Source of the DNA: Peptostreptococcus russellii
Lineage (GTDB): Bacteria > Bacillota > Clostridia > Peptostreptococcales > Peptostreptococcaceae
Assembly (NCBI RefSeq): GCF_900110295.1
Contig: NZ_FODF01000008.1
Coordinates: 1 to 64,000, forward strand
Length of the DNA stretch: 64,000 nucleotides
Direction of reading: 5' to 3'
The position numbers and the translations under genes were made by a program. Shown here piece after piece: positions 50,902 to 60,761 of this stretch (positions within the stretch are counted from its first letter, which is position 1; every line of letters starts with the position of its first letter). The notes below the pieces were generated by a model. It was not told the DNA's origin. It saw nothing but the letters and a program-made list of their open reading frames with translations, and searched no databases.

Positions 50902-52752
50902 ATGTCACAAAATCCAAAAATGGATTACTTGAAAGGAAATTTCTATGAAAAAATAGGAAAATCCGAGTTGGCAGTAGGCAAATTTGTCGAAGCAGCCGAG
51001 GCGGGATATGACAGAGCTCAGCTAATTTTGGGACAGTTGTATGATAGTGCAGGTGAACTAGAAAAAGCTGAAAACTGGTATAAATCGGCCTTTAATAGTG
51101 GTGTTGATTTCGCAGCTTTTAATCTTGGTAATATGTACTATAATAATGAAATATATGACACTTCGCTATATTGGTATGAAAAAGCAGCAGAAAAGGGAAT
51201 ATTAGCTGCTAAAAACAATATGGGCGTAATTTACTACATACTAGAAGACTATCAAATGTCTGAAAAAGTTTTAAAAGAAGCAGCAAGTGAAGGTTTTGCA
51301 AAATCTTATTTCAACTTAGGACTATTAAATAGTGAACTTGATGTAGAAGATGTATCGGAAGAAATGTATAGAAAAGGTGCTGAACTAAACGATGAAGATG
51401 CTATATACAATATGGCAGTAATTGAAATGGATAGAGGCAACTATGTAGAATCTATGGATTTATACAAGAAATTAGTAAAAAAGAAACATATAAATGCTTG
51501 TATAAACTTAGGTATACTTTATGAGTTATCTAGTGATTCTACAGAAGCTGAAAAAGCCTATATAGTAGCAGCTGATGAAGGTAATGTTACAGCACAGTAT
51601 AGATTAGGGTATCTACTTGATAAAAAAAATAAAACTGCAGATGCAATACATTATTATGAACTTGCTATTGCACAGAATCATTCTCTTGCAAAATACAGAT
51701 TAGCAAATATATATAATAGAAATAATGATACAGATAATGCCAGAATTTATTACAAAATGGCAGCGGATGACGGAATAAGTGAAGCAAAAAATAACTTAGC
51801 TGGAATTTATTTCGAGGAGAAAAATTATAAAGAAGCAGGAAAGTATTTTGATGAAGCTATAAATCAAGGTTGTGTAAATGCAGCTGAGAACATGGGAGAT
51901 CTGTGTAGGGCTTTAAAAGACTATGACAAGGCTATTTATTATTACAAAGTCGCACCTGATAGTGTCACATGTCAAATTAAGATTGCGAATTTATATGAGA
52001 GAAAATCTAATTTAGATAATATGCTATACTGGTATAGAAAAGCAGCTGACTCAGGAGATATAGAATCTGCTTTTAAAGTAGCAACTTTATTTGAAAGAAC
52101 TGGCAGGGAAAAAGAGGCTTTAAGATATTATAAAATAGCGTCAGAAAGCGACCACGATTTAGCTAAACTGTATCTTGCAAGACTGTTATTCAATCAAGGC
52201 GATTATGAGGAAACAAAAAAATACCTTATAAAACCTGCAGAATTAGGGAATGTATATGCATTGAATACTCTAGGTATATTGTACGATAACTTTTTAAATG
52301 AGCCTAAAAAGGCTAGAGAGTATTATGAAAAGGCTATTGAAAAAGGATGCACAGAATCAATGTATAACCTTGCTCAGCTTTTATTTAGAAGTTATGAGTT
52401 TGAAAAGGCGGAAAGTTACCTTAAAATGGGAACAGAAAAGGGCAATAAGAGATGTGAATACTTCCTTGCGGCTTTTTATTTTAGAAAGTCTATGGACATG
52501 TTCAAATCTTTGGCAAATTTAAATTATGAGAATTCGGCTGAATTAGTTCATGATGTAAAGCATTTAAATTTTATAGACGATCACTTACTTTTAACAGATT
52601 TTGATATAAGTCCTATGAAATTCAAGGGATTTGAGGAAAATATAGAACCACTTTATATATTGGATATAGATGAAGATATTACAAAGTATTTTGAAGGACG
52701 TGAAAATTGGATGGCTTTAGATCAGGGGGAAGTCGAAAATATAGACGTATAA
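50902..52752 (+). CDS. Large TPR/Sel1-repeat protein
   Basis: This 616-residue cytosolic protein is built from about fourteen 34-36-residue helical repeats of the Sel1/TPR type. Recurring cores such as AENWYKSAFNSG, SLYWYEKAAEKG, AIHYYELAIAQN and AREYYEKAIEKG are visible. The last 80 residues (after about 540) are non-repetitive, acidic and end in a short Glu/Asp-rich tail. Such solenoids bind proteins or peptides. The ATG at 50902 has AAGGGG upstream; an in-frame GTG at 50893 is too close to the Shine-Dalgarno. CorA and a methyltransferase follow and are probably in the same transcript. Confidence 0.85.
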   Translation: MSQNPKMDYLKGNFYEKIGKSELAVGKFVEAAEAGYDRAQLILGQLYDSAGELEKAENWYKSAFNSGVDFAAFNLGNMYYNNEIYDTSLYWYEKAAEKGILAAKNNMGVIYYILEDYQMSEKVLKEAASEGFAKSYFNLGLLNSELDVEDVSEEMYRKGAELNDEDAIYNMAVIEMDRGNYVESMDLYKKLVKKKHINACINLGILYELSSDSTEAEKAYIVAADEGNVTAQYRLGYLLDKKNKTADAIHYYELAIAQNHSLAKYRLANIYNRNNDTDNARIYYKMAADDGISEAKNNLAGIYFEEKNYKEAGKYFDEAINQGCVNAAENMGDLCRALKDYDKAIYYYKVAPDSVTCQIKIANLYERKSNLDNMLYWYRKAADSGDIESAFKVATLFERTGREKEALRYYKIASESDHDLAKLYLARLLFNQGDYEETKKYLIKPAELGNVYALNTLGILYDNFLNEPKKAREYYEKAIEKGCTESMYNLAQLLFRSYEFEKAESYLKMGTEKGNKRCEYFLAAFYFRKSMDMFKSLANLNYENSAELVHDVKHLNFIDDHLLLTDFDISPMKFKGFEENIEPLYILDIDEDITKYFEGRENWMALDQGEVENIDV

Positions 52753-52779
52753 GCGCTTAAAAACAAAGGGGTGATGCTA

Positions 52780-53715
52780 TTGATAAGATATTATAAGTCA
52801 ATAAACCTTGAGTTGGAAAAACTTGATAATTATGAAAAGGGATGCTGGGTGAATTTAACAGAACCCACTTCCAATGAACTTGAGGATATCAGTCAGTTGC
52901 TAAACCTCGATATAGATGTTTTAACAGCAGCATTAGACGATGAGGAAAGTTCAAGAATTGAGTCTGATGATGATTACACATTGATACTGATAGATATTCC
53001 ATTTGATATGTCAGATTCAAAATCTTCAAGTTATATAACAGTGCCATTGGCAATAATACTTTGCAATGATGGAATTGTAACTGTTTGTTCAAAACAGGTT
53101 AGAATTTTAAATGACTTTATAGTTGGACATGTTAAAGATTTTTATACATTTATGAGAACCCGATTTATTTTACAGATTCTATACAGAAATGCTACATATT
53201 ATTTACTTTATCTGAGAAGAATTAATAAAACTACAAATCTTATAGAAAAAGAGATTTATCAGTCAATGAAGAATAAAGAGCTTTTACAGCTTTTACAGTT
53301 AGAGAAATCCTTGGTATATTTCTCTACTTCTTTGACTGCCAATGAGGCTACTTTAGATAGATTATTAAAGCTTAATATTATAAAACACTATGAAGAAGAT
53401 GAGGATTTGCTAGAGGATGTTATTATAGAAAATAAACAGGCTCTTCAGATGGCTAGAATATATGGGGATATATTAAGTCGAATAATGGATGCTTTTAGTG
53501 CGATAATAAGTAATAATCAGAATAATGTAATGACATATCTTACAATAGTGACAATTATAATGGCGGTGCCTACGATATTGTCAGGCTTCTGGGGGATGAA
53601 CGTTCCAGGTATTCCATTTGAGAAAAGTCCTGGAGGATTCTGGATGGTTGTAGTAGTATCAGTTGTGCTTTGTACTCTATCTACAATCTATCTTATTAGA
53701 AAGAAATTCTTGTAG
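52780..53715 (+). CDS. CorA-family divalent cation transporter
   Basis: This 311-residue protein has a large cytosolic alpha/beta funnel domain, then two C-terminal membrane helices separated by the selectivity motif GMN (FWGMNVPGIPF). It belongs to the short CorA/YfjQ-like group and forms a pentameric Mg2+ (or Co2+/Ni2+) channel. TTG at 52780 is preferred over GTG/ATG 6-9 bp upstream because AAAGGGG is then 8 nt away and the protein begins MIRYYKS, as in relatives. The next gene starts 11 bp downstream. Confidence 0.92.
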   Translation: MIRYYKSINLELEKLDNYEKGCWVNLTEPTSNELEDISQLLNLDIDVLTAALDDEESSRIESDDDYTLILIDIPFDMSDSKSSSYITVPLAIILCNDGIVTVCSKQVRILNDFIVGHVKDFYTFMRTRFILQILYRNATYYLLYLRRINKTTNLIEKEIYQSMKNKELLQLLQLEKSLVYFSTSLTANEATLDRLLKLNIIKHYEEDEDLLEDVIIENKQALQMARIYGDILSRIMDAFSAIISNNQNNVMTYLTIVTIIMAVPTILSGFWGMNVPGIPFEKSPGGFWMVVVVSVVLCTLSTIYLIRKKFL

Positions 53716-53726
53716 GTGATTTTGAG

Positions 53727-54422
53727 ATGAAAGAGTCAATTATTGAAAAAATGCTTAGAATAGAAACATCTAAGTCGGAAACTAGGATGGATAGAATCAA
53801 GCATTATAACAGATACGAGCCAACTCCATATTCTGCATTAGAAAAACTCTTTAAACATTATGAAATCAATGATAAAGATTTTTTTGTAGACTTCGGTTCA
53901 GGTAAAGGAAGATTTTCTTTTTTTGTGAATTACTTTTTTAATTCAGGATGTACAAGTGTCGAGATAGTAGAAGAGTTTCACAAAAAAGCATTAAAAAATT
54001 ATGATAGCTATATAAAAAGAAATCCTAAAGCAGTAGGAAGACTTTTTTATGTGAATAATTATGCTGAAAAATATGAAATTAGCAAATTTGAAAATAAGTT
54101 TTATTTTTTCAATCCATTTTCAGTGAATATTTTTATAGGAATTGTAAATAAAATAATTAAGTCTGTAGAGTTGAACAATAGAGAAGTGGACATTATTCTA
54201 TATTATCCATCTATGGATTACATAGCCTTCCTAGAGAGGAAAACAGCATTTCAGCATGTAATGGACATTTCTTTAGATGAAAGTGATAGGGATCCAAGAG
54301 AGAAGTTTGCAATTTATAGATTTGGCGAAAGAAACAATAGATTAGAAGATGAATGTGTAATTAATATTGATATAAAAACAATAATATATCAAGAAAATAT
54401 TATATGTAAAAATAAAAAATAA
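53727..54422 (+). CDS. SAM-dependent methyltransferase-like protein
   Basis: This 231-residue protein has a class I methyltransferase fold. The SAM loop VDFGSGKGRFSFF (around residues 54-66) and the next-strand acidic residue (SVEIVEE) are present, and a YFFNPFS segment sits where N-methyltransferases have their catalytic NPP[FY]-like motif. The target is unknown. It closes the operon after corA and is followed by a terminator. Confidence 0.75.
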   Translation: MKESIIEKMLRIETSKSETRMDRIKHYNRYEPTPYSALEKLFKHYEINDKDFFVDFGSGKGRFSFFVNYFFNSGCTSVEIVEEFHKKALKNYDSYIKRNPKAVGRLFYVNNYAEKYEISKFENKFYFFNPFSVNIFIGIVNKIIKSVELNNREVDIILYYPSMDYIAFLERKTAFQHVMDISLDESDRDPREKFAIYRFGERNNRLEDECVINIDIKTIIYQENIICKNKK

Positions 54423-54461
54423 AAAGCGGTCTGTCTTTAATTAGGCAGACGGCTTTTTTAT
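54421..54461 (+). terminator. Terminator of the TPR-corA-methyltransferase operon
   Basis: AAAAAGCGGTCTG pairs with CAGACGGCTTTTTT with small mismatches, directly after the stop codon. Confidence 0.8.
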
Positions 54462-54549
54462 TATAAATAGATTTTATATTTTGATTAAAAGGAATTTTTT
54501 AATTAAGTAGTTATAAATATCCATTAATAGATTATAAATAAATTTCGCA

Positions 54550-54579
54550 TAAAAAACACCGCACTGCTTCGCAGTGCGG
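54550..54579 (-). terminator. Terminator of typA
   Basis: A perfect GC-rich 9-bp stem, CCGCACTGC with its complement and a three-base loop, is followed on the minus strand by TGTTTTTTATG. Confidence 0.88.
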
Positions 54580-54594
54580 ATATATTATATATTA

Positions 54595-56436
54595 TTATTC
54601 TACAATAGCTCTACTTGCCATAGATCTGTTGTATTTTATTCTATCCTGTTCATTAAGAACTTTCTTTCTTAATCTTATAGAATCTGGAGTTACTTCAACA
54701 AGTTCATCGTCATCTATAAATTCAAGAGATTCTTCAAGTGTGAAGATTTTAGGTGGAGCAAGCTTGATAGCATCATCTGAACCAGATGCTCTAACGTTAC
54801 TCATCTTCTTATTCTTTGTAGGATTAACAACCATATCTTCTTTTCTAGAGTTCATACCGATTATCATACCTTCGTAAACATCTACACCTGGATCAACAAA
54901 TAGAGTACCTCTTGAAGAAAGTGCATTTAGGGCATAACCCATAGTTTTACCAGGACTCTGAGAAATTAGAACACCATTTAATCTTGAAGGTATCTCACCC
55001 TTATATTCTTCAAATCTCTCAAATGAAGATAATAAAGTACCTTCACCTCTAGTAACATTTATAAATTCACTTCTATATCCTAGAAGACCTCTAGTAGGAA
55101 CAAGGAATTCAATCTTAACGTATCCACCGTCAACTATTTCCATTGATTCCATCATACCTTTTCTAGTGTTTAGCTCGCTTATAACAGTTCCTGAATAGCT
55201 TTCAGGGCAGTTTACAATAACTCTTTCTATTGGTTCAACTGTCTTTCCTTCTTCATTCTTATGCATAAGAACTTGTGGCTTAGATACACCTAATTCATAT
55301 CCTTCACGTCTCATATTTTCTATTAATATAGAAAGGTGAAGTTCACCACGTCCACTTACCTTATATCCGTCTGTAGTATCTAGAGGTTCAACTCTTAAAC
55401 CTACATTTACTTCTAATTCTTTTTCTAGTCTGTCTCTTATATGTCTAGTAGTAACAAACTTTCCGCTTCTACCTACAAATGGAGAATCATTTACCATGAA
55501 GTTCATTGATAGAGTAGGTTCTTCTATAAGTATAGCTCCAAGTGGAAGATTCTGACCTTCAGCACATATTGTTTCACCTATTTCTATATCAGGAATACCT
55601 GCAAGAACAACTATTTCACCACTTTCAGCTTCATCAACTTGAACTTGATTAAGACCTTCGTATACAGAAATTCTTGAAATCTTACCTCTTCTTGGTTCCT
55701 TACCTTCGGAGCAAATATTTATCTGTTCTGATGATTTTAGTTTACCTTTAAACACTCTACCTATTCCAAGTCTACCGATATAATCATCGTATGCAAGTGC
55801 AGATATCTGAACTTGAAGTGATTCATCATCATAATCTGGATAAGCATCAACATGATTTATGATTGTTTCGAATAAAGGACTTAAATCCTTTCCTTCGTCA
55901 TCTAATTCCAACTTGGCAATACCTTCCTTGGCAATACCGTACACGATAGGGAAGTCACACTGTTCATCATTTGCATTTAACTCAACGAATAAGTCAAATA
56001 CTTCGTTTACAACTTCTTCAGCTCTTTGATCTTTTTTGTCAATTTTATTTATAAATAAAATAGGCTTTAACCCCTGTTCTAATGACTTTTGAAGAACAAA
56101 TCTTGTCTGAGGCATAGGACCTTCTGTAGCATCAACAAGAAGTAAAACTGTGTCTACTGTCTTTAGTACACGCTCAACTTCAGAAGAGAAGTCACTATGT
56201 CCAGGAGTATCAACTATATTAATTTTATAATCTCCGTGTCTTATAGAACAGTTCTTAGAGTATATTGTAATACCTCTTTCTTGCTCAATGTCATCACTAT
56301 CCATTATACGTTCTCTGATGACTTCATTATCTCTAAAAACACCACTCTGGTTAAGAAATGCATCTACTAGAGTGGATTTACCCGCATCAACATGGGCAAT
56401 AACTGCAATGTTAATTATATTACGCTTATTTGTCAC
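54595..56436 (-). CDS. typA: Translational GTPase TypA/BipA
   Basis: This 613-residue ribosome-associated GTPase is needed for 50S assembly and stress growth. The G1 loop [10 protein letters not shown], switch [19 protein letters not shown] and the EF-G-like domains III and V are present. The C-terminal TypA-specific domain follows ([28 protein letters not shown]). Translation starts at GTG (56436), with AAAGGAG 8 nt away. It is monocistronic. Confidence 0.95.
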   Translation of the reverse strand: MTNKRNIINIAVIAHVDAGKSTLVDAFLNQSGVFRDNEVIRERIMDSDDIEQERGITIYSKNCSIRHGDYKINIVDTPGHSDFSSEVERVLKTVDTVLLLVDATEGPMPQTRFVLQKSLEQGLKPILFINKIDKKDQRAEEVVNEVFDLFVELNANDEQCDFPIVYGIAKEGIAKLELDDEGKDLSPLFETIINHVDAYPDYDDESLQVQISALAYDDYIGRLGIGRVFKGKLKSSEQINICSEGKEPRRGKISRISVYEGLNQVQVDEAESGEIVVLAGIPDIEIGETICAEGQNLPLGAILIEEPTLSMNFMVNDSPFVGRSGKFVTTRHIRDRLEKELEVNVGLRVEPLDTTDGYKVSGRGELHLSILIENMRREGYELGVSKPQVLMHKNEEGKTVEPIERVIVNCPESYSGTVISELNTRKGMMESMEIVDGGYVKIEFLVPTRGLLGYRSEFINVTRGEGTLLSSFERFEEYKGEIPSRLNGVLISQSPGKTMGYALNALSSRGTLFVDPGVDVYEGMIIGMNSRKEDMVVNPTKNKKMSNVRASGSDDAIKLAPPKIFTLEESLEFIDDDELVEVTPDSIRLRKKVLNEQDRIKYNRSMASRAIVE

Positions 56437-56883
56437 TTAAATCGCTCCTTTAAAAATCTAAAATCTAATATCAAAGATGTAATAATACATCTTGTAATTA
56501 TTTATAACAACTTTTATATTATAACAAATAATAGAAGTATTGTATACACGTATTTCTCTTGAAATCGTTTTATTTTAAAGAATTTTATCAAAAATAGGGT
56601 ATATAATCAATAGGCATTATTATTTTTTTGAAGTTTGCAGATTAATCATATGAAGAGTATAGTCAATCTAATCTGTAGAAAGATAGTGTGGTTTTATATT
56701 GAAAAATTAAATATTAGGTGTATAATAATTACTATATGATAAATGTTTTCAGAAAATGTAAATGAAGCTAGGAAACATTAGTATACTTAAGATTTTTTTA
56801 AAAGTCAAAGGATTGATTTATCAAATTGAAAAAATCATCTTAAAATTATTAAAATAACATTATAATAGAAGAAAGGAAAGATT
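56437..56883. other. Divergent region between typA and copA
   Basis: About 450 bp without a gene. A plus-strand promoter-like pair, TTGAAA (56699-56704) and TATAAT (56721-56726) with 16-bp spacing, lies about 160 bp before copA. A TATAAT also occurs just before the copA ribosome-binding site. No CopY or CsoR operator was recognised. Confidence 0.45.
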
Positions 56884-59175
56884 ATGAGTAAAAATATTAA
56901 AACAATAGATTTTAAAATCGAAGGAATGAGTTGTGCAGCTTGTTCAAAATCGGCAGAGCGATCTCTTAAAAAAACAAATGGAGTTAGTTCTGCATCAGTA
57001 AATATTGCAACTGAAAAGGCGATAGTTGAATATGATCCATCTATTTGTGGTTTTGAAGATTTAAAGCATTCAGTAGAAAAGGTAGGTTTTCATATAGCAG
57101 AGGAGGAGAAAAAAACTCTTCAAAAAGATGATAATACAAAGAGACAATTTCTAGTGGCAGCTATATTTGCTCTTTTAGTCTTTATTATATCAATGGGACC
57201 AATGGTAGGATTAAAACTTCCTAATATCATATCTCCCACACACAATCCTCAAAACTATTCTTTACTACAATTACTTTTAACGATACCTGTTCTAATAGCA
57301 GGTAGAAAGTTTTATATTAATGGGTATAAGGCTATTTTTAATTTAGGACCGAATATGGATTCTCTTGTAGCAGTATCTACAACAGCTGCAGTTTTGTATA
57401 GTTTAATCAACACATTTAGAATGTTGTTTGATAGTGAGTTTCTTGCAAAAATAATTGAGCTTCATGCACATGTTCCTATTTATTATGAAAGTGCAACTAT
57501 GATTATAGCACTTATAATGTTAGGTAAAACTTTGGAGGCTAGAAGTAAAAGCAAGACTTCAGAGGCAATTAAATCTCTTATGGAGTTACAAGCCAAGACT
57601 GCTATTTTAGAGATAGATGGAAAAGAAAAAGAAGTTAGCATAGAAGATGTAAAAAAGGGAGATACTATAATAGTAAAGCCTGGGAAAAAAATACCAGTAG
57701 ATGGAAAAATTATATATGGGAATACATCCATAGACGAATCAATGCTAACTGGCGAGAGTATTCCAGTTGAAAAGTCAGTAGGAGATGCAGTTACAGGGTC
57801 AAGTATAAATAAAAACGGATATATTAAGTTTAAGGCAGAAAAAGTAGGTAAGGATACGACTTTATATCAAATTATTAAATTAGTAGAAGATGCTCAAAAT
57901 AAAAAAGCAGAAATTGCAAATCTTGCAGATGTAGTTTCAGGGATCTTTGTTCCAATTGTAATGACTATTGCTATAGTATCAGCTTTCCTTTGGCACTTTG
58001 TAGGTCATGCTGATTTTGAATTTACTTTGACAATATTTATTTCAGTTCTTGTAATAGCTTGTCCATGTGCTCTTGGACTTGCAACACCGACTGCAATAAT
58101 GGTAGGTACTGGTAAGGGAGCAGAAAATGGAATATTGATAAAGGGAGGAGATTCACTTGAATCTGCTCACAAAGTAACTACTATAGCATTTGATAAGACA
58201 GGTACTATTACAAATGGAAAAGCTGTAGTTACAGATTTGCATATAGTAGAAGAAAGTTTTAAAGAAAGTGAAATAATAAAGCTTATAGCCTCTGCAGAAT
58301 CTGGATCAGAGCATCCTTTGGCAGAAGCGATAACCTTATTTGCTAAAAATAAAAATATTGAAATAGAAAAAGCAATAGATTTTAAGAGTTACACAGGCAT
58401 GGGTATTGAGGCAACTGTAGATACTCGTAAGGTTTTGCTTGGTAATAAAAAATTTATGGAAAGCATTGATGCAAAAGTAGATGAAAAGTCTGAGAATATA
58501 TCACAAGAATATGCGAAAATGGGAAAGACTCCGATGTATATAGCAATAGATAATAAGTTTATAGCTATTATAGCAGTTGCAGATACAATAAAAGACAGTA
58601 GTATAGAAACTATAAAGAAGCTACATGAATTAGGTATTAAAGTAGCAATGATTACAGGTGACAATAAAAACACAGCAGCGGCAATAGCAAATCAAGTTGG
58701 TATAGATATAGTTAAGTCAGAGGTTCTTCCATCAGAGAAGTCAAATACAATTAAGGAATTACAGGAAAAGGGAGAATTTGTAGCTATGGTTGGAGATGGT
58801 ATTAATGATTCTCCTGCTCTTGCACAAGCTGATCTTGGAATTGCAATAGGTAATGGTACAGATGTTGCAATAGAATCTGCAGATATTGTTTTGATGAGAG
58901 ATAACTTGATGGACGTAGCAAATGCAATTAAATTGAGTAAAGAAACTATAAGAAACATAAAACAAAACTTAGCTTGGGCTTTTGGATATAATATTATAGG
59001 TATTCCTTTTGCAGCTGGAGTATTATATATATTTGGTGGACCTCTTTTGAATCCAATGATAGCAGCTGCGGCAATGAGTCTTTCGTCTGTAAGTGTTGTT
59101 TCAAATGCATTGAGATTAAGAAAGTTTAAACCATATGACAGCAAGCAAGAAGAAAGTAAGAAAGAAAGTAAGTAA
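56884..59175 (+). CDS. copA: Copper-exporting P-type ATPase
   Basis: This 763-residue P1B-1 ATPase exports Cu+. It has one N-terminal heavy-metal domain ([10 protein letters not shown]) and eight membrane helices with the CPC motif ([16 protein letters not shown]). The phosphorylation loop is DKTGT, and the TGES, HP (SEHPLAEA) and [12 protein letters not shown] motifs are all intact. No copper chaperone or repressor gene is adjacent. AAAGGAAAG precedes the ATG, and a long hairpin terminator follows. Confidence 0.95.
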   Translation: MSKNIKTIDFKIEGMSCAACSKSAERSLKKTNGVSSASVNIATEKAIVEYDPSICGFEDLKHSVEKVGFHIAEEEKKTLQKDDNTKRQFLVAAIFALLVFIISMGPMVGLKLPNIISPTHNPQNYSLLQLLLTIPVLIAGRKFYINGYKAIFNLGPNMDSLVAVSTTAAVLYSLINTFRMLFDSEFLAKIIELHAHVPIYYESATMIIALIMLGKTLEARSKSKTSEAIKSLMELQAKTAILEIDGKEKEVSIEDVKKGDTIIVKPGKKIPVDGKIIYGNTSIDESMLTGESIPVEKSVGDAVTGSSINKNGYIKFKAEKVGKDTTLYQIIKLVEDAQNKKAEIANLADVVSGIFVPIVMTIAIVSAFLWHFVGHADFEFTLTIFISVLVIACPCALGLATPTAIMVGTGKGAENGILIKGGDSLESAHKVTTIAFDKTGTITNGKAVVTDLHIVEESFKESEIIKLIASAESGSEHPLAEAITLFAKNKNIEIEKAIDFKSYTGMGIEATVDTRKVLLGNKKFMESIDAKVDEKSENISQEYAKMGKTPMYIAIDNKFIAIIAVADTIKDSSIETIKKLHELGIKVAMITGDNKNTAAAIANQVGIDIVKSEVLPSEKSNTIKELQEKGEFVAMVGDGINDSPALAQADLGIAIGNGTDVAIESADIVLMRDNLMDVANAIKLSKETIRNIKQNLAWAFGYNIIGIPFAAGVLYIFGGPLLNPMIAAAAMSLSSVSVVSNALRLRKFKPYDSKQEESKKESK

Positions 59176-59286
59176 GGAGAATATATTATAAAAAGATATA
59201 GTAAAAGATTTTGAACTTACATTTCAAATAAGTGTATTTTAAATAGAGTTTATTAAAAGATTGAGCACTAAATAAAAAGTATACAA

Positions 59287-59329
59287 AAAGGACAGTTTAT
59301 GGTAAAAATACCTTTAAACTGTCCTTTAT
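59287..59329 (+). terminator. Terminator of copA
   Basis: AAAGGACAGTTTA pairs with TAAACTGTCCTTT, and the loop holds a nested GGTA/TACC stem. A T-rich tract follows. Confidence 0.8.
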
Positions 59330-59354
59330 ATTTTTACAATAAAATAGTTAGTTT

Positions 59355-59437
59355 AAATCATTCGATATATTACGAATAATACATGTGAATAAAAGGGTGT
59401 ATTGTTCGTATAATATATAGATTTTTGTCAATGATTT
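59355..59437. repeat. Long imperfect inverted repeat
   Basis: AAATCATT...TATATTACGAATAATACA on the left pairs with TGTATTGTTCGTATAATATA...AATGATTT on the right, with one bulge, one mismatch and an unpaired outer segment. It lies between convergent copA and the Dabb gene. It may be a small mobile-element relic or a bidirectional transcript end. Confidence 0.5.
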
Positions 59438-59515
59438 AAAAGTACATTCATTTAAAGAAAACACATAAACGTTCGATAAAGTGAATAAGCACTTGAATTT
59501 AATATGAAAATGCTT

Positions 59516-59806
59516 TTATTCAACATCAATTACTGACTTTGATGAAAGACCTTCATTTTTAAAGGCATTAATGAATTCTTGGTGTACTGGATGGTCTATA
59601 TAATCCTTTAACATATAGTCATTTCCTAAGTCAACAAATAAAATAATATCCATATTAGCTTCATTCTCTAGACAATTCACCTTGAATTCATAGTTTTTGA
59701 TAACATTACACTCCTTTTCAAGTTTATCGTACGTACCAGTGAGAATTTTAGAAAGTTTTTCGTAATTTTTGTTTCTTTCAAATTTAAATAATACAATGTG
59801 TTTCAT
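59516..59806 (-). CDS. Dabb-family (stress-responsive alpha/beta barrel) protein
   Basis: This 96-residue protein follows the dimeric alpha/beta-barrel layout of Dabb proteins: MKHIVLFKFERN, a helix, a central strand (MDIILFVDLGND), then DYIDHPVHQEFINAF and a final Val-Ile-Asp-Val strand. Function of bacterial members is mostly unknown; some relate to aromatic or polyketide cyclases. GGAGG precedes the ATG on the minus strand. It is monocistronic. Confidence 0.85.
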   Translation of the reverse strand: MKHIVLFKFERNKNYEKLSKILTGTYDKLEKECNVIKNYEFKVNCLENEANMDIILFVDLGNDYMLKDYIDHPVHQEFINAFKNEGLSSKSVIDVE

Positions 59807-59913
59807 GTAATACCTCCATATAAATAATCTGTTTCTTTAATTATACACTAAATAAAGAAAAAAATACATACATTTTTTCTTAAAAAAATAAAATTGTTCA
59901 ATGGAAAATTAAA

Positions 59914-59942
59914 TTGCCCCAATTTGAATTCTATGTTATAAT
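59914..59942 (+). promoter_or_regulatory. Promoter of the response regulator gene
   Basis: TTGCCC (59914-59919) and TATAAT (59937-59942) have 17-bp spacing. Confidence 0.65.
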
Positions 59943-59996
59943 CATTCGTATAAATGATGAAGTTGTTAAAAATTCAAGAGAAAAGGAGAATTTATA

Positions 59997-60665
59997 ATGA
60001 ACCGATATGATATTTTGATCATTGAGGATGATAAAAATACTCAAGAGATTATAGAAGAATCCTTAAAGACTAGAGATTTTTTTGTAGATTCGGTATCGGA
60101 TGGACTAGAAGGTATTCAAAAGTTTAAAGAGAAAAAATATGATCTTGTTCTTTTAAATATATCAATGCCAAATCTTGATGGTTTTACAGTTTGTAAAATG
60201 ATAAGGAAGATGTCCGAGGTACCAATAGTGTTTATATCATCAAAAAATGACGAAGCGACACAAATAAAGGGATATGATTGTGGTTGTGACGATTTTATTG
60301 TAAAGCCATTTTCATTTAATGTACTAGCAAAAAAAATTGAAGCAATTTTAAAGAGAACATCTAAATTAATTGATTCTGATACGCTTGAATTTGAAGATAT
60401 GGTACTTGGACTTAGAACTTATTCGGTTACAATCTCTGGAGAGTCTGTAGAGCTTACTTTAAAGGAATTTTATATTTTGAAGATGCTCATTGAAAAATAT
60501 CCACAGGTAATCACAAGAGAAAATCTTCTTGACAATATATGGGGTTATGATTTTTATGGGGATACTAGAATAATAGATGCTCATATCAAGAATATAAGAA
60601 AAAAAATAAAGTTACCATATATTAAAACAGTAAAAGGTATAGGATATACTCTTGATAAAAAGTAA
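59997..60665 (+). CDS. OmpR-family response regulator lacking the phospho-acceptor Asp (orphan)
   Basis: This 222-residue protein has an N-terminal receiver (1-120) and a C-terminal winged helix (ELTLKEFYILKMLIEKYPQVI, then DTRIIDAHIKNIRKKI). The acidic pocket E10-D11, the Ser near residue 83 and the Lys in VKPF are present. The acceptor position reads LVLLNISMP with Asn54 (codon AAT) instead of Asp. Standard phosphorylation is therefore not possible, and control may be by dimerisation, another ligand or constitutive activity. No histidine kinase gene is adjacent. AAAAGGAG precedes the ATG. Confidence 0.92.
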   Translation: MNRYDILIIEDDKNTQEIIEESLKTRDFFVDSVSDGLEGIQKFKEKKYDLVLLNISMPNLDGFTVCKMIRKMSEVPIVFISSKNDEATQIKGYDCGCDDFIVKPFSFNVLAKKIEAILKRTSKLIDSDTLEFEDMVLGLRTYSVTISGESVELTLKEFYILKMLIEKYPQVITRENLLDNIWGYDFYGDTRIIDAHIKNIRKKIKLPYIKTVKGIGYTLDKK

Positions 60666-60761
60666 ATATTTTAGCAATTTTAATATGTTATAAGTGGCAA
60701 CGTAAAGACGTGGCTATTATATATAAATTTATAAATTTTATTTAAATAATGGAGGTTTTAA

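Noticed and set aside
50639-50917. 92-codon minus-strand frame upstream of the TPR/Sel1 gene
   Set aside because: It covers the promoter and ribosome-binding site of that gene and has random-looking composition.
60666-60761. Possible purine riboswitch before the NCS2 permease
   Set aside because: The conserved purine-aptamer core is absent and the leader is too short; only a 4-bp hairpin is seen.
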